Program-made: the position numbers and the translations under genes | Notes under the pieces: generated by a model | Database searches by the model: none | What the model was told of the DNA's origin: nothing | The model's input: only the letters and a program-made list of their open reading frames with translations | In this document: positions 16,351 to 28,135 of the stretch, piece after piece | Layout of the letters: every line of letters starts with the position of its first letter | Numbering within the stretch: the first letter of the stretch is position 1 | Assembly: GCF_009671245.1 (NCBI RefSeq) | Contig: NZ_VTFS01000003.1 | Coordinates: 248,001 to 312,000, forward strand | Direction of reading: 5' to 3' | Length of the DNA: 64,000 bases | Source: Marinicella rhabdoformis | Lineage (GTDB): Bacteria > Pseudomonadota > Gammaproteobacteria > Xanthomonadales > Marinicellaceae

Positions 16351-17313
16351 TTATTTTAAAATGATGATGTCAACGCGGCGGTTTTTGGCTTTGCCAGAAG
16401 CTGTATTGTTATCAGCAACTGGTAAAGACTCACCCATACCAATGGCTTCTATCCGCTCAGCTTTAACGCCGTAGTTAATCAACAACAGACGCACCGCATC
16501 GGCACGTTTTTGAGATAAATTGAGGTTAAATGCTTCACTGCCTGAGGCATCAGTGTGCCCTTCAATTCTGATATTCCTGCTCGGGTACCCATCAATGAAT
16601 TCTATGACTTTACTGAAGTTTTCAATCGCACCTTGTTTGATATTTGCTGAAGCTGAGTCGAAAACAAAATCACCTAAAGTCATGACCAAACCATCATTGG
16701 TTTCACGTGCAGCCAAAGATTCCAGCTGTCGTTTCAAAGCATCAATTTCTTCAAAAGCCAAATCGGCTTCCTGTTTGGCTAAACTGGCCACTTGTTCTTG
16801 TTTTTTCGCATAGGCCTTTGTTGTGTCCAACTCTGCTTGCTTTTGTTCAATTTGTTCAGAAGCTGCTGCTAATGCTGCTTGTTTTTCAGCTTCTATTCTC
16901 GCCACTTCCTCTTGTTGCAAGCTGAGTAACAGTTGTGCTTTGTCTGCTTGCAATCTGGCCACTTGTGCTTCTGTTTTTAACGTTTCTAAATCCAACTCAT
17001 TGAGGCGTTCGTCTGCTTTTACAATTTCAGAATTTAAAAACTCTTTTTCTGCCGTCATCTTTGCCAAGGATAGCTTTTTTCGAGCCATAAATACGGCGTG
17101 CTCTTTTGGCTTTCTCCGACTGCTTTGGTACAAAGCCTCAATGCTTTCCTTTGCTTGACGTTTTTCTGCCTTAGCAAAGTCACTGTATTTTTCTAGTTGA
17201 TAAAAGTTTTCATACTCAATGCGCAATGCTTCAAGTTCTAAATTCTTTTTCTTAGCTGCACTTACTGGCATGGCCATCAGTACCAAAAGGCTTAATACAA
17301 AAATACGACTCAT
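16351..17313 (-). CDS. OmpA-family envelope protein with coiled coil
   Basis: 320 residues. Signal peptide (cleavage near VSA, residue 19), then a long charged coiled coil (about 20-205, rich in Ala, Glu, Lys and Gln), then an OmpA C-terminal peptidoglycan-binding domain (about 208-320) with IRIEGHTDASGSEAFN, LSQKRADAV and the closing KNRRVDI. Such proteins reach the peptidoglycan from the periplasm or outer membrane. Its start overlaps the stop of the upstream exported protein by 4 nt, so the two are translated together and probably form one envelope module. Confidence 0.85.
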   Translation of the reverse strand: MSRIFVLSLLVLMAMPVSAAKKKNLELEALRIEYENFYQLEKYSDFAKAEKRQAKESIEALYQSSRRKPKEHAVFMARKKLSLAKMTAEKEFLNSEIVKADERLNELDLETLKTEAQVARLQADKAQLLLSLQQEEVARIEAEKQAALAAASEQIEQKQAELDTTKAYAKKQEQVASLAKQEADLAFEEIDALKRQLESLAARETNDGLVMTLGDFVFDSASANIKQGAIENFSKVIEFIDGYPSRNIRIEGHTDASGSEAFNLNLSQKRADAVRLLLINYGVKAERIEAIGMGESLPVADNNTASGKAKNRRVDIIILK

Positions 17314-17750
17314 TTCAACTGCCCCTTCAAATCCAACAGGTAAACTTCAGATGCTGAAATTTGCTCTCTTTTATTAAGCAGCTCAGCATTCAAAGCATTC
17401 ACATCAGCCCTCAATTGTGCAATTTTCATTTCAGCCCTGATTTGTTCAGACAACTGACCCTCTAATTTTTTCTTCTTCTCGGCTTTGGCTTTTTTGGCCA
17501 ATACCATTTTTTCTTTGATGAACTTCACCTCTAATGGCGCGGCATCTGCCGTGGGTGATGCGATCAACGCCTGTACTTCAGCTTCTAACTTAAAAAAGGC
17601 TTCTTTGTCGTATCTGGCCGCTTGACCTAATGTGGTCATTAGCAACAACAAACAAACGCTGAACAACGTTATTTTCGGTGATTTTGTAAAAAAAACAGGG
17701 TTTAATGCAGTGTCTGCCTTAACTTGTTTGTCTAAACTGATTGATTTCAT
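17310..17750 (-). CDS. exported coiled-coil protein, DUF4398-like
   Basis: 146 residues from the ATG at 17750; a TTG ten codons upstream is less likely. A hydrophobic segment (about residues 24-40, LFSVCLLLLMTTLGQA) looks like a signal peptide with a long n-region. The mature part is helical and charged, with the pattern APLEVKFIKEKMVLAKKA seen in DUF4398 proteins, which often precede OmpA-domain proteins. It overlaps that partner by 4 nt and is divergent from the lytic transglycosylase, whose start lies about 38 bp away, so both promoters share that gap. Function unknown. Confidence 0.65.
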   Translation of the reverse strand: MKSISLDKQVKADTALNPVFFTKSPKITLFSVCLLLLMTTLGQAARYDKEAFFKLEAEVQALIASPTADAAPLEVKFIKEKMVLAKKAKAEKKKKLEGQLSEQIRAEMKIAQLRADVNALNAELLNKREQISASEVYLLDLKGQLK

Positions 17751-17788
17751 TATAATTTGTTGGCTTTTGGCTCTTTTCAATTAAACAA

Positions 17789-18409
17789 ATGGATTCATTT
17801 AAAACAACACGCTTACTGACTTTTGCGATAACCTTTTTGGCCGTCTTTGCCGCCAATGCAGGTAATTTAAAAGTTTACAAACACGTTGATAAGAAAGGGA
17901 TTATACACTATTCATCCAAAAAGCCAGCAGGCAAATCCTATAAGATCATGAATATACGCTGTCCTGAATGTGCTGTATGGCGCAACAGCGTTAATTGGAA
18001 TACGACGCCGCTAATCAAAGACAAATTCAACAAAGAAATATACGTGGCCGCCAAGAAACACAAAATTGGTGAACATATCTTACGTGCCGTTATCCATGCT
18101 GAGTCGGCCTTCAAACACCAGGCAGTTTCTTCAGCTGGTGCCCAAGGGTTGATGCAATTGATGCCTTTAACCCAAAAAACTTACCAAGTCAGCAACCCTT
18201 TTGATCCCGCACAAAACATCAATGGTGGCGCCGCTTATTTAAAACATTTAAAAGACACCTATGGCACATTAGACGTTTTTCTTGCTGCATATAATTCTGG
18301 TGAAACGGCTGTTGAACGTTATGGTAAAACCGTCCCTCCTTTTCCTGAAACTCAAGAATATGTTCGCCGCGTCAAAATTCTCCTCAGGCGTTATAAAAAT
18401 CAAACTTGA
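17789..18409 (+). CDS. exported lytic transglycosylase (SLT domain)
   Basis: 206 residues. Signal peptide (cleavage near ANA, residue 24), a short DUF4124-like segment (VYKHVDKKGIIHYSSKKP), a CPEC pair that may form a disulfide, then the SLT lysozyme-like domain. The catalytic Glu is Glu105 in HAESAF, followed by SSAGAQGLMQLMP and AYNSGETAV, all diagnostic. Cuts peptidoglycan glycan strands in the periplasm. The neighbouring OmpA-type proteins also act at the cell wall. Confidence 0.9.
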   Translation: MDSFKTTRLLTFAITFLAVFAANAGNLKVYKHVDKKGIIHYSSKKPAGKSYKIMNIRCPECAVWRNSVNWNTTPLIKDKFNKEIYVAAKKHKIGEHILRAVIHAESAFKHQAVSSAGAQGLMQLMPLTQKTYQVSNPFDPAQNINGGAAYLKHLKDTYGTLDVFLAAYNSGETAVERYGKTVPPFPETQEYVRRVKILLRRYKNQT

Positions 18410-18425
18410 TTAACACCACTGCTCG

Positions 18426-19085
18426 GTGACAGTCACAGAGAAAAACGCAGCTCACCTTTCTGGTTTACAAGCTGGCGCGATTGTTTTGCTTTTGTGTTTT
18501 TGGTTTGTTGGCTTGATCATTATTCTGACCAAAAGCCAAGCCACACACACAATCACACCTGCTTTGTTGTTACACACATCCTGTTTATTGTTATTGATGT
18601 TGTTGGCACGTGTATTCCGTGGTCACTGGTCAAATGACTTGGCCATAAAAAAGAGTCGATTTTTATATTTAATGTCAGCGATCCTGATTGGCATGGCTTT
18701 TTGGCAAGCGCAACAATTTTTAACCGTTCTGCTCATTCCACAGGGTTGGGAGCATGATGCAATCAATTGGCAACGAGCACAAACAGGCTTCACTTTGTGG
18801 TCGGTGTTTTTAGCCAGTTGTTTGATTGGGCCTTTTTTTGAAGAATTGTTGTTTCGGGGATTAATTTACACGCAAATCAGACACAAGGCAGGCACCCTCC
18901 TCGCAATATCCGTTTCAAGTGGCATGTTTACATTATTACATTGGAACAGCAGCGAAGCGGTTTGGTTATTTTCAGCAGCTGTGATTTATGCCATTCTCAG
19001 AGAGAAAAGTGGCAGTATTTGGCCGTCCGTTATTGCTCACGTGATTCAAAACGTGTTGACTTTTTGGCTTTACGTCTCAATTTAA
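18426..19085 (+). CDS. CPBP intramembrane metalloprotease
   Basis: 219 residues with about six hydrophobic segments. It has the three CPBP/Abi motifs: FFEELLFRG (Glu139, Glu140, Arg144), FTLLHW and a late His in SVIAHVIQN. Members process membrane proteins or prenyl proteins; its target is unknown. The GTG at 18426 follows the transglycosylase stop by 16 bp, so they are probably cotranscribed. Its 3' end overlaps the convergent tadA gene by 56 bp. Confidence 0.85.
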   Translation: MTVTEKNAAHLSGLQAGAIVLLLCFWFVGLIIILTKSQATHTITPALLLHTSCLLLLMLLARVFRGHWSNDLAIKKSRFLYLMSAILIGMAFWQAQQFLTVLLIPQGWEHDAINWQRAQTGFTLWSVFLASCLIGPFFEELLFRGLIYTQIRHKAGTLLAISVSSGMFTLLHWNSSEAVWLFSAAVIYAILREKSGSIWPSVIAHVIQNVLTFWLYVSI

Positions 19086-19539
19086 AAAATGCTGAAATTA
19101 AGGCGCTGCATTCATCTTTTAGCACACCACCTTGCCATTCAATTTTATGGTTTAAGTAGGTTTTGCTAAAACAGTCATCCACAGTTTCTATCACGCCAGT
19201 TTTCTCATCATAAGCCCCAAAGACTACACGCTGAACACGCGAATGCACCAAGGCACCCGCACACATCATGCATGGTTCCAAAGTGACGTACAAAGTACAT
19301 TCTGGCAAGCGGTAATTGTTGCGATTTTCCCCAGCTGATTGTAAAGCCATGACTTCTGCATGGGCAGTGGGGTTGTTGAGCGTGATGACTTGGTTGTGAC
19401 CTTGACCTATGACTTGGCCTTCACAACTCACGATCGCTCCTACTGGAACTTCACCAGCTTGTTGAGCCAAATGCGCTTGGCCTATCGCCAAGCGCATCAT
19501 GACTTCATCTTGCATTTTATTGGGGGTGGTTATTCCCAT
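19030..19539 (-). CDS. tadA: tRNA adenosine(34) deaminase
   Basis: 169 residues. Deaminates A34 to inosine in tRNA-Arg(ACG), which is itself present in this window at 40.9 kb. The zinc/catalytic site is complete: TAHAEVMAL (His60, Glu62) and PCMMCAGA (Cys90, Cys93). The ATG at 19539 lies inside the end of guaA (10-nt overlap); an ATG eight codons later would remove the overlap. Translationally coupled to guaA. The 3' end overlaps the CPBP gene on the other strand. Confidence 0.93.
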   Translation of the reverse strand: MGITTPNKMQDEVMMRLAIGQAHLAQQAGEVPVGAIVSCEGQVIGQGHNQVITLNNPTAHAEVMALQSAGENRNNYRLPECTLYVTLEPCMMCAGALVHSRVQRVVFGAYDEKTGVIETVDDCFSKTYLNHKIEWQGGVLKDECSALISAFFKLRRKAKKSTRFESREQ

Positions 19540-21080
19540 TCAATGGTAGCTGGTGGTTTACTAGACACATCATAAACCACGCGTGAGACTTGAGCGATTT
19601 CATTGATGATGCGGCGTGAAACCAAATCAATAAACTCATAAGGCAAATGCGCCCAACGCGCTGTCATGAAATCTATGGTTTCTACAGCCCGCAAAGCTAT
19701 GACATACTCATAGCGTCTGGCATCACCCACTACACCCACAGATTTAACTGGTAAGAACACAGCAAAAGCTTGGCTGGTCTTATGGTACAAATCATGGTTG
19801 CGCAACTCTTGAATAAAAATGTGATCGGCACGGGCTAAAATATCGGCATACTCTGCTTTGATTTCACCCAAAATCCGAACACCGAGTCCTGGACCCGGAA
19901 ACGGATGGCGATGCACCAATTCTGCTGCCAAACCCAAATTAACACCCAGCTGTCTGACTTCGTCTTTGAACAAGTCTTTCAGTGGCTCAATCAGCTTCAA
20001 TTCCAAATCTTCGGGCAAGCCACCGACATTATGGTGAGATTTAATCACATGTGCCTTTCCTGTTTTGGCACCTGCAGATTCAATCACATCAGGATATATT
20101 GTGCCTTGTGCTAACCATTGAATGCCGTCTAAATCACGCGCTTCTTTTTCAAAAATACGGATGAACAGCTCGCCAATAATTTTGCGTTTCTTTTCAGGGT
20201 CTGATTCGCCTTTAAGTGCTTCGTAGTAGCGCTCTTGGGCGTTGACTCTGATCACATTGATGTCCATTTTTTCGGCCATCACTGTCATCACATCATCACC
20301 TTCATTGTGGCGCAACAAGCCGGTATCAACGAACACACAAACCAATTGCTTACCTATGGCTTTGTGCATTAAGGCTGCAACCACTGATGAATCCACACCA
20401 CCTGACAACCCCAGTAAGACTTTTTCTTCGCCCACTAAGGATCGGATGTTATCAACATGGGTGTCAATGATGTTGTCGGTTTTCCATAATTTTTCACAAC
20501 CACACACTTTGTGCACGAATTGTGCCAATATTTCTCGGCCGTCTTTGGTGTGCTCTACTTCTGGATGAAACTGAACGCCATAAATGGGTAATTCTTTGTG
20601 TTGGCAAGCTGCAAAAGGTGTCGATGTGGTGTTGGCCGTGGCATTGAAGACACTGCCCAATGATTTGACTTTATCACCATGACTCATCCAAACGTCTAGT
20701 TGTTTGTGATCTAATGTCTTAAACAAATCTGATTCACCAGTTACATTGACTTCAGCATATCCAAATTCTTTTTCATCCGAGCCTTCAACTTCTCCACCGA
20801 AATGTACATTCAATAACTGCATGCCATAACACACACCTAAAATAGGTACGTTCATGTCAAGAATCACTTTATTTAATGTCGGCGCACCTGCCATATGAAC
20901 TGATTCAGGGCCACCGGACAAGATGATCCCATTAGGGTCAAATGCTTTGATGTCTTCGCTGTCGGCATCCCAAGCATAAATTTCACAATAGACATCAGCT
21001 TCACGAACACGCCTCGCAATCAATTGCGTGTATTGCGAGCCGTAATCTAATATCAGGATCTTACTTTGTTTGATATCCAT
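19530..21080 (-). CDS. guaA: GMP synthase (glutamine-hydrolysing)
   Basis: 516 residues. Converts XMP to GMP. The class I glutamine amidotransferase domain has the Cys84 nucleophile in GVCYGMQLL and QFHPEVEH. The ATP-pyrophosphatase domain carries SGGVDSSV, and the C-terminal dimerisation domain ends in PPATIEWE as expected. It follows guaB by 8 bp in the same direction, forming the usual guaBA operon, with tadA appended. Confidence 0.97.
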   Translation of the reverse strand: MDIKQSKILILDYGSQYTQLIARRVREADVYCEIYAWDADSEDIKAFDPNGIILSGGPESVHMAGAPTLNKVILDMNVPILGVCYGMQLLNVHFGGEVEGSDEKEFGYAEVNVTGESDLFKTLDHKQLDVWMSHGDKVKSLGSVFNATANTTSTPFAACQHKELPIYGVQFHPEVEHTKDGREILAQFVHKVCGCEKLWKTDNIIDTHVDNIRSLVGEEKVLLGLSGGVDSSVVAALMHKAIGKQLVCVFVDTGLLRHNEGDDVMTVMAEKMDINVIRVNAQERYYEALKGESDPEKKRKIIGELFIRIFEKEARDLDGIQWLAQGTIYPDVIESAGAKTGKAHVIKSHHNVGGLPEDLELKLIEPLKDLFKDEVRQLGVNLGLAAELVHRHPFPGPGLGVRILGEIKAEYADILARADHIFIQELRNHDLYHKTSQAFAVFLPVKSVGVVGDARRYEYVIALRAVETIDFMTARWAHLPYEFIDLVSRRIINEIAQVSRVVYDVSSKPPATIEWE

Positions 21081-21088
21081 AACTTTCC

Positions 21089-23937
<2,849 letters not shown>

Positions 23938-23978
23938 CCCATCTAAGCACACGAATTTAAACAAAGATAGAGAAAATC

Positions 23979-24395
23979 ATGTCACAATCAAAATCAATTT
24001 TAATGCCTTTTATTGTCATTGCCGTCATTCTTTTTGGCAGCGCAGTTGCATGGAAAATGATGGGGCAAACTGAGTCAGAAGAAAAAAATACAACAATTAC
24101 TGAATCAAAAAAACCTGTAAAGAAAACTGAAAATAAAGCAGAACAACCTGCAATTACGGTTAAAAACTATGAGCCTACAGAAAATTTAAAAGTAAACCTG
24201 TCTGAACAAGAAAGAGCAGAGTCGAAAAAAATCAGTCAAAACTTTTTAAAATTTGCCATGCAGTATCAAACTAAAGAATCTGTGGTAGAAGCGCTAAAGA
24301 AATACAAAGACAACGGTAACAAAGAAAAATACCATTATTTATCACTTTTTGCCGAAGACCACTACCCAGATTTAGACATTCCGTCTTTTGAGTAA
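23979..24395 (+). CDS. small membrane-anchored protein of unknown function
   Basis: 138 residues. One N-terminal transmembrane helix (about 7-27, ILMPFIVIAVILFGSAVAW), then a Lys/Glu/Thr-rich linker (30-60) and a small charged helical domain with a C-terminal HYPDLDIPSF. Topology suggests the C-terminal part is periplasmic. I do not recognise the family. It follows xseA by 41 bp and its stop overlaps the TTG start of yigZ, so the three are probably one transcript. Confidence 0.7.
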   Translation: MSQSKSILMPFIVIAVILFGSAVAWKMMGQTESEEKNTTITESKKPVKKTENKAEQPAITVKNYEPTENLKVNLSEQERAESKKISQNFLKFAMQYQTKESVVEALKKYKDNGNKEKYHYLSLFAEDHYPDLDIPSFE

Positions 24396-24993
24396 TAAAC
24401 GACTCACGCGGCTTATTGAGCGCGAAGAAGAGATAAAAAAAAGCCTTTTCATAGGCTTATGTAGCCCTATAAAAAGCATCGAAGATTTCGATGCTTTTTA
24501 CGCTCAACATGCGATTCCTGATGCCACACACAATTGTTGGGCTTATCGCATGGGTCAAACCTATCGATTCAATGATGATGGAGAACCCTCTGGAACGGCA
24601 GGAAAGCCTATTTTGGCTGCCATAGATGGTGCAGATTTTGATGGGGTCGCGGCATTGGTAATCAGGCATTATGGCGGCATTAAATTGGGGACTGGTGGTT
24701 TGGCACGTGCTTATGGCGGTGTCATTGCCCGAGCCTTACAACAAGCGCCTTATGAAATACATGTGCCTCACGAAACACTGACTGTACAACTGCCGTTTGC
24801 CAACGAACAAATCATGCACCAACTACTCAAAACAGCAGACGGTAGTTGTCTTCATGTCGATTACATCAGTGAAGGCATATTAGCCAAAGTAGAACTACCA
24901 AGCCACACTATAAAAACATTCACTGAACAATTGAATAACGCCAGTAAAGGTGAAGCTCAAATCAAACCTTTGAATGACACCTCAAATAAATAA
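24388..24993 (+). CDS. yigZ: YigZ / IMPACT family protein
   Basis: 201 residues, the usual length. N-terminal UPF0029/Impact domain with the signature block DDGEPSGTAGKPIL and VVxRHYGGIKLGTGGLARAYG, then a small C-terminal EF-G-like domain. Relatives have been linked to translation control or proline-peptide handling; function in bacteria is unclear. The apparent start is TTG at 24388, overlapping the preceding stop; the sequence from MSNKRL onward has the expected spacing to the core. Confidence 0.9.
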   Translation: MSNKRLTRLIEREEEIKKSLFIGLCSPIKSIEDFDAFYAQHAIPDATHNCWAYRMGQTYRFNDDGEPSGTAGKPILAAIDGADFDGVAALVIRHYGGIKLGTGGLARAYGGVIARALQQAPYEIHVPHETLTVQLPFANEQIMHQLLKTADGSCLHVDYISEGILAKVELPSHTIKTFTEQLNNASKGEAQIKPLNDTSNK

Positions 24994-25008
24994 TTTGCTT
25001 TTGGTGGT

Positions 25009-26079
25009 TCAATGCGTTTTTAACTGACGGCCCATCAAAATAAGTACCCAAGTATTCACCACGATTAAAGGCCATAAATACCAGCTGCCTTGCCATATAG
25101 CCAAAGGCACCCATAAAATCACAAACAACCAAAGCACCTTTCTGATCTGCAGAAATTTGATCGCAGCAACAGCTAGGGGAGAAAAGATTAACAACTGAAT
25201 GTTCCATGCGGCCATTTCATGTGCCGTCCCAAACCACAAAAACAACAATATAACGCCCACCAAAGACTGTACACTCAGCCAAACATTAATTGTCAACTTT
25301 CGCACTGGCTTCAACCCTAAACACAACAGCATCAAAACCGTCAGTAACATCAAAAACAAGTGTGTTTTTAAAAATTGAAACCAACTGTCAGCATCACTTT
25401 TATTCACCTTGACCTCAAGTTCACCATGCCAGTCTGACATGCCAGGCTGTAATAAGCTGTGCCTTAAAAACATTGGAAATGCCATCAACTCCCAATCAGT
25501 CCTTGGCTGATATGCAGCATGCCCAAACGCCACAGCGAGACCAAAAGTCATCAGAGATTGGTTGTTGACGGGAAAAGTGTGTGAAAAATAACTACCAGAA
25601 CCCTGATTTGAGAAATTTGCTTGCAATTCACCGTCCATTGCACCATCTAAGATATCTCGAATTTTGGTGGCACAGTTTTGCAAAAAGTAATCATATGCGT
25701 AACTTTGGTTTTCTGGTTTGAAGTGCCAGCGTAAATAGGCCATGATTTCGTTCTGAGCATCAACAGAAATGTTCAATGGCAGCATCGTCATTTTTCTACC
25801 CTCTACCTCTGCCCAATAAACCTCATCTTCAACCGCCGTATGACCAACCATATAAGTCATTTCATTGCGCGCGAAGGATTGATAAAAATCTTTTTGCTCA
25901 AAACTAAACACACCAAAGCCATAAACATCATCATCAATCACCAATGCCGTATGACCATACACTGACCAAAACTCAGTGCCAGGCTCAACTGTCATCAAAT
26001 AAAATTGACGCGCAGATGTGACTTGGGCTGCCCAAAGCAGCCCAAGAATCAAGAACAGTTTGGCGTTAATGCGCTTCAA
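25009..26079 (-). CDS. DUF4105 membrane protein
   Basis: 356 residues. Signal peptide (to about 23), then a DUF4105 domain (about 25-230) with YGHTALVI, SFARNEMTYMVG and the conserved YDYFLQNCATKIRDIL, followed by four or five transmembrane helices (about 235-350). The Cys/His pattern is reminiscent of papain-like NlpC/P60 folds but activity is unproven. The start is TTG at 26079, overlapping the corC stop by 4 nt, so the two are translationally coupled. Related neighbours elsewhere suggest an envelope role; that is inference. Confidence 0.82.
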   Translation of the reverse strand: MKRINAKLFLILGLLWAAQVTSARQFYLMTVEPGTEFWSVYGHTALVIDDDVYGFGVFSFEQKDFYQSFARNEMTYMVGHTAVEDEVYWAEVEGRKMTMLPLNISVDAQNEIMAYLRWHFKPENQSYAYDYFLQNCATKIRDILDGAMDGELQANFSNQGSGSYFSHTFPVNNQSLMTFGLAVAFGHAAYQPRTDWELMAFPMFLRHSLLQPGMSDWHGELEVKVNKSDADSWFQFLKTHLFLMLLTVLMLLCLGLKPVRKLTINVWLSVQSLVGVILLFLWFGTAHEMAAWNIQLLIFSPLAVAAIKFLQIRKVLWLFVILWVPLAIWQGSWYLWPLIVVNTWVLILMGRQLKTH

Positions 26080-26924
26080 CTCAACTCAACCTCCAAAAAC
26101 TCAATCCTTCTTTTATCTGCTTTAGACACTTTAAACAGCAAGTCTTCAACTTGAATTTGCTCACCCGTTTCTGGCAGCCTTCCCGCATGCGCAGCAACCA
26201 AACCACCTAAAGTGTCATACTCTGAATCATCAAATTGGTATTTAAACTGCTCATTGAAATCTGAAATGGTTGTCAAAGCATTGATGCGGTAATGACCTTC
26301 TTTTACTTTGAGCACATAAGGGTCTTCATGACCATCATACTCATCATCAATCTCACCAACTATTTCTTCTAAGATGTCTTCGATTGTGATCAAGCCCGCC
26401 ACACCCCCGTATTCATCAATAATGATGGCCATGTGATTGCGGCTGGTTCGAAATTCATTAAGCAAAATATTAACCTGTTTGGATTCAGGAATCACAACAG
26501 CAGGTCTGATGAATTGGCCCAAGTCAAATTGCTCTTCTTCTTTGACAAAGGATTTCAATATATCCTTAGCCAGCAAAATGCCTTCTAACTCGTCTTTATC
26601 TTCACCAACAACAGGGAATCTAGAGTGACCAGATTCAACAATAATCGGTAAAATCGTTTCTAATGCCGCCGTTTTTGGAACAACCACCATTTGTGCGCGT
26701 GGCACCATAACTTGACGCACCTGAAGTTCAGACACTTTTAAAGCGCCTTTCATCATATTTAATGCATCAATATCTAGTAATTTATTGTGATGTGCTTCAG
26801 TGAGAACTTCAACTAAATCGGTGCGATTTTGAGGTTCGTCCGTGAACATATTGGCCAATTTACTTAGCCATGATGATTTCTGATTTTCCTGTTCAGAATC
26901 ATTCCTACTCTGGTCTTCTGTCAT
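26076..26924 (-). CDS. corC: CorC-type CBS/transporter-associated protein
   Basis: 282 residues, soluble. N-terminal short helical part, a CBS domain pair (about 65-190) with VMVPRAQMVVVP and HSRFPVVGE, then the CorC_HlyC C-terminal domain (about 205-282) ending in RRIEFLEVEL. Length and layout match E. coli CorC/YbeX, associated with magnesium/cobalt efflux and ribosome or phospholipid maintenance. The usual ybeY and lnt neighbours are absent; instead a DUF4105 gene is coupled to its end. Confidence 0.88.
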   Translation of the reverse strand: MTEDQSRNDSEQENQKSSWLSKLANMFTDEPQNRTDLVEVLTEAHHNKLLDIDALNMMKGALKVSELQVRQVMVPRAQMVVVPKTAALETILPIIVESGHSRFPVVGEDKDELEGILLAKDILKSFVKEEEQFDLGQFIRPAVVIPESKQVNILLNEFRTSRNHMAIIIDEYGGVAGLITIEDILEEIVGEIDDEYDGHEDPYVLKVKEGHYRINALTTISDFNEQFKYQFDDSEYDTLGGLVAAHAGRLPETGEQIQVEDLLFKVSKADKRRIEFLEVELS

Positions 26925-27078
26925 TCAGGTCTTTTAATACACCCAAGATTATTGTACAAGCACAAAGTTTAATCTGCCATTGACTGATTTGTCTATGTTT
27001 TTATTAAGGAACCTCTGCACAACAACTGATGACTGTTAGCTTGCTACTGTTAAATAAAGCATTTGATTTATCTTGTGT

Positions 27079-28134
27079 TTACTGGGAGTAATAATAGGCC
27101 GTTGCTGCCAAACCTGCCAAAGTCACAACAAGTCCCGCTATTTTCCACCAACTCCAAGGCCGTTCTCCATAAGCTTTTCCAGTTTGACCATTGATGACAT
27201 AACGAAAAGTTTTTTTATTGTAATTGAAAGCAGATATCCAAATTGGTGCCAAAATCAACTGAAAACCGAGGTTGTGGTAACTGGTGTCTGTACTGTAAAT
27301 TCTTTGATGATCACCGCCAATGTCTCGGCGTATATGCGCTCTGATGACTTGGTTCATGACATGCTTGGCATTTGTCAGTCCTTGGGACAACGGAATGGTA
27401 TAAAGCTCTGATCGAAAGCCACTCAAATACCGGGCATCATAAGACATAGATTGATTTAACTTCCAATCAGATAAGAAGTTTTGAAATTTCAATGGCAAAC
27501 TTTCTGTTCCGAGCACCAACAAATCATCAAATTTGACATCAACATCACCACTGACATTTCGCCACCGTGTTTTGACCACAGTTTGCGTTTCACCATTTCG
27601 TCTGACAGTGGTGACATAATTATCTCCTCTTGAACCCGTATATCGGCTATAGGTATCAGCATCAAACGACCACAACGGCATATATGAACCAACAATAGGT
27701 TGTGCTTGAATCGCCTTTCGCTTTAAAGCATTTGGGGCAAACCATAAACCATGAAGCCATTCTTTGAACCCTTTTTCTGCTCGCTGTTGATTGACTTCAA
27801 AAGGCATCAATCCATCAGGCACCAACTGTCGCTCTAAACCCAATGGTACAACCACATTCAAATCACAATAGGGACACTCATCAGCATGAACGTGAGCTGG
27901 CATAACAAAATCAGCACCACAGTTTTCACAATGAAGCTCATGTTGTACTGCATTGACATCACTATGATCTACTTTTCGAGATGTATGCAAGTAATCATGG
28001 GCGGTAAAATCCATTCCCGCCACTTCAATGACTTCCGCTGCGCCGCAACTGATACATTTTAGAGAATGTAAGCCAATGGCATAATCCATATCCGAACCAC
28101 AGGCTTTACATTTAAACGCTCTGTATTGCGTCAT
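27079..28134 (-). CDS. zinc-ribbon membrane-associated protein (YdjG-like)
   Basis: 351 residues. Two zinc ribbons in the first 90 residues (CKACGSD with CISCGA; CENCGAD with CPYCDLN), a central part typical of large TFIIB-ribbon-like proteins (QPIVGSYMPLWSFDADTYSRYTG), and a C-terminal transmembrane helix (about 330-350). Paired directly with an SPFH protein gene (1-nt gap). The same pairing occurs in the B. subtilis pspA-ydjGHI operon, where the proteins form a membrane-stress complex. The role here is inferred from that pairing. Confidence 0.72.
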   Translation of the reverse strand: MTQYRAFKCKACGSDMDYAIGLHSLKCISCGAAEVIEVAGMDFTAHDYLHTSRKVDHSDVNAVQHELHCENCGADFVMPAHVHADECPYCDLNVVVPLGLERQLVPDGLMPFEVNQQRAEKGFKEWLHGLWFAPNALKRKAIQAQPIVGSYMPLWSFDADTYSRYTGSRGDNYVTTVRRNGETQTVVKTRWRNVSGDVDVKFDDLLVLGTESLPLKFQNFLSDWKLNQSMSYDARYLSGFRSELYTIPLSQGLTNAKHVMNQVIRAHIRRDIGGDHQRIYSTDTSYHNLGFQLILAPIWISAFNYNKKTFRYVINGQTGKAYGERPWSWWKIAGLVVTLAGLAATAYYYSQ

Positions 28135-28135
28135 T

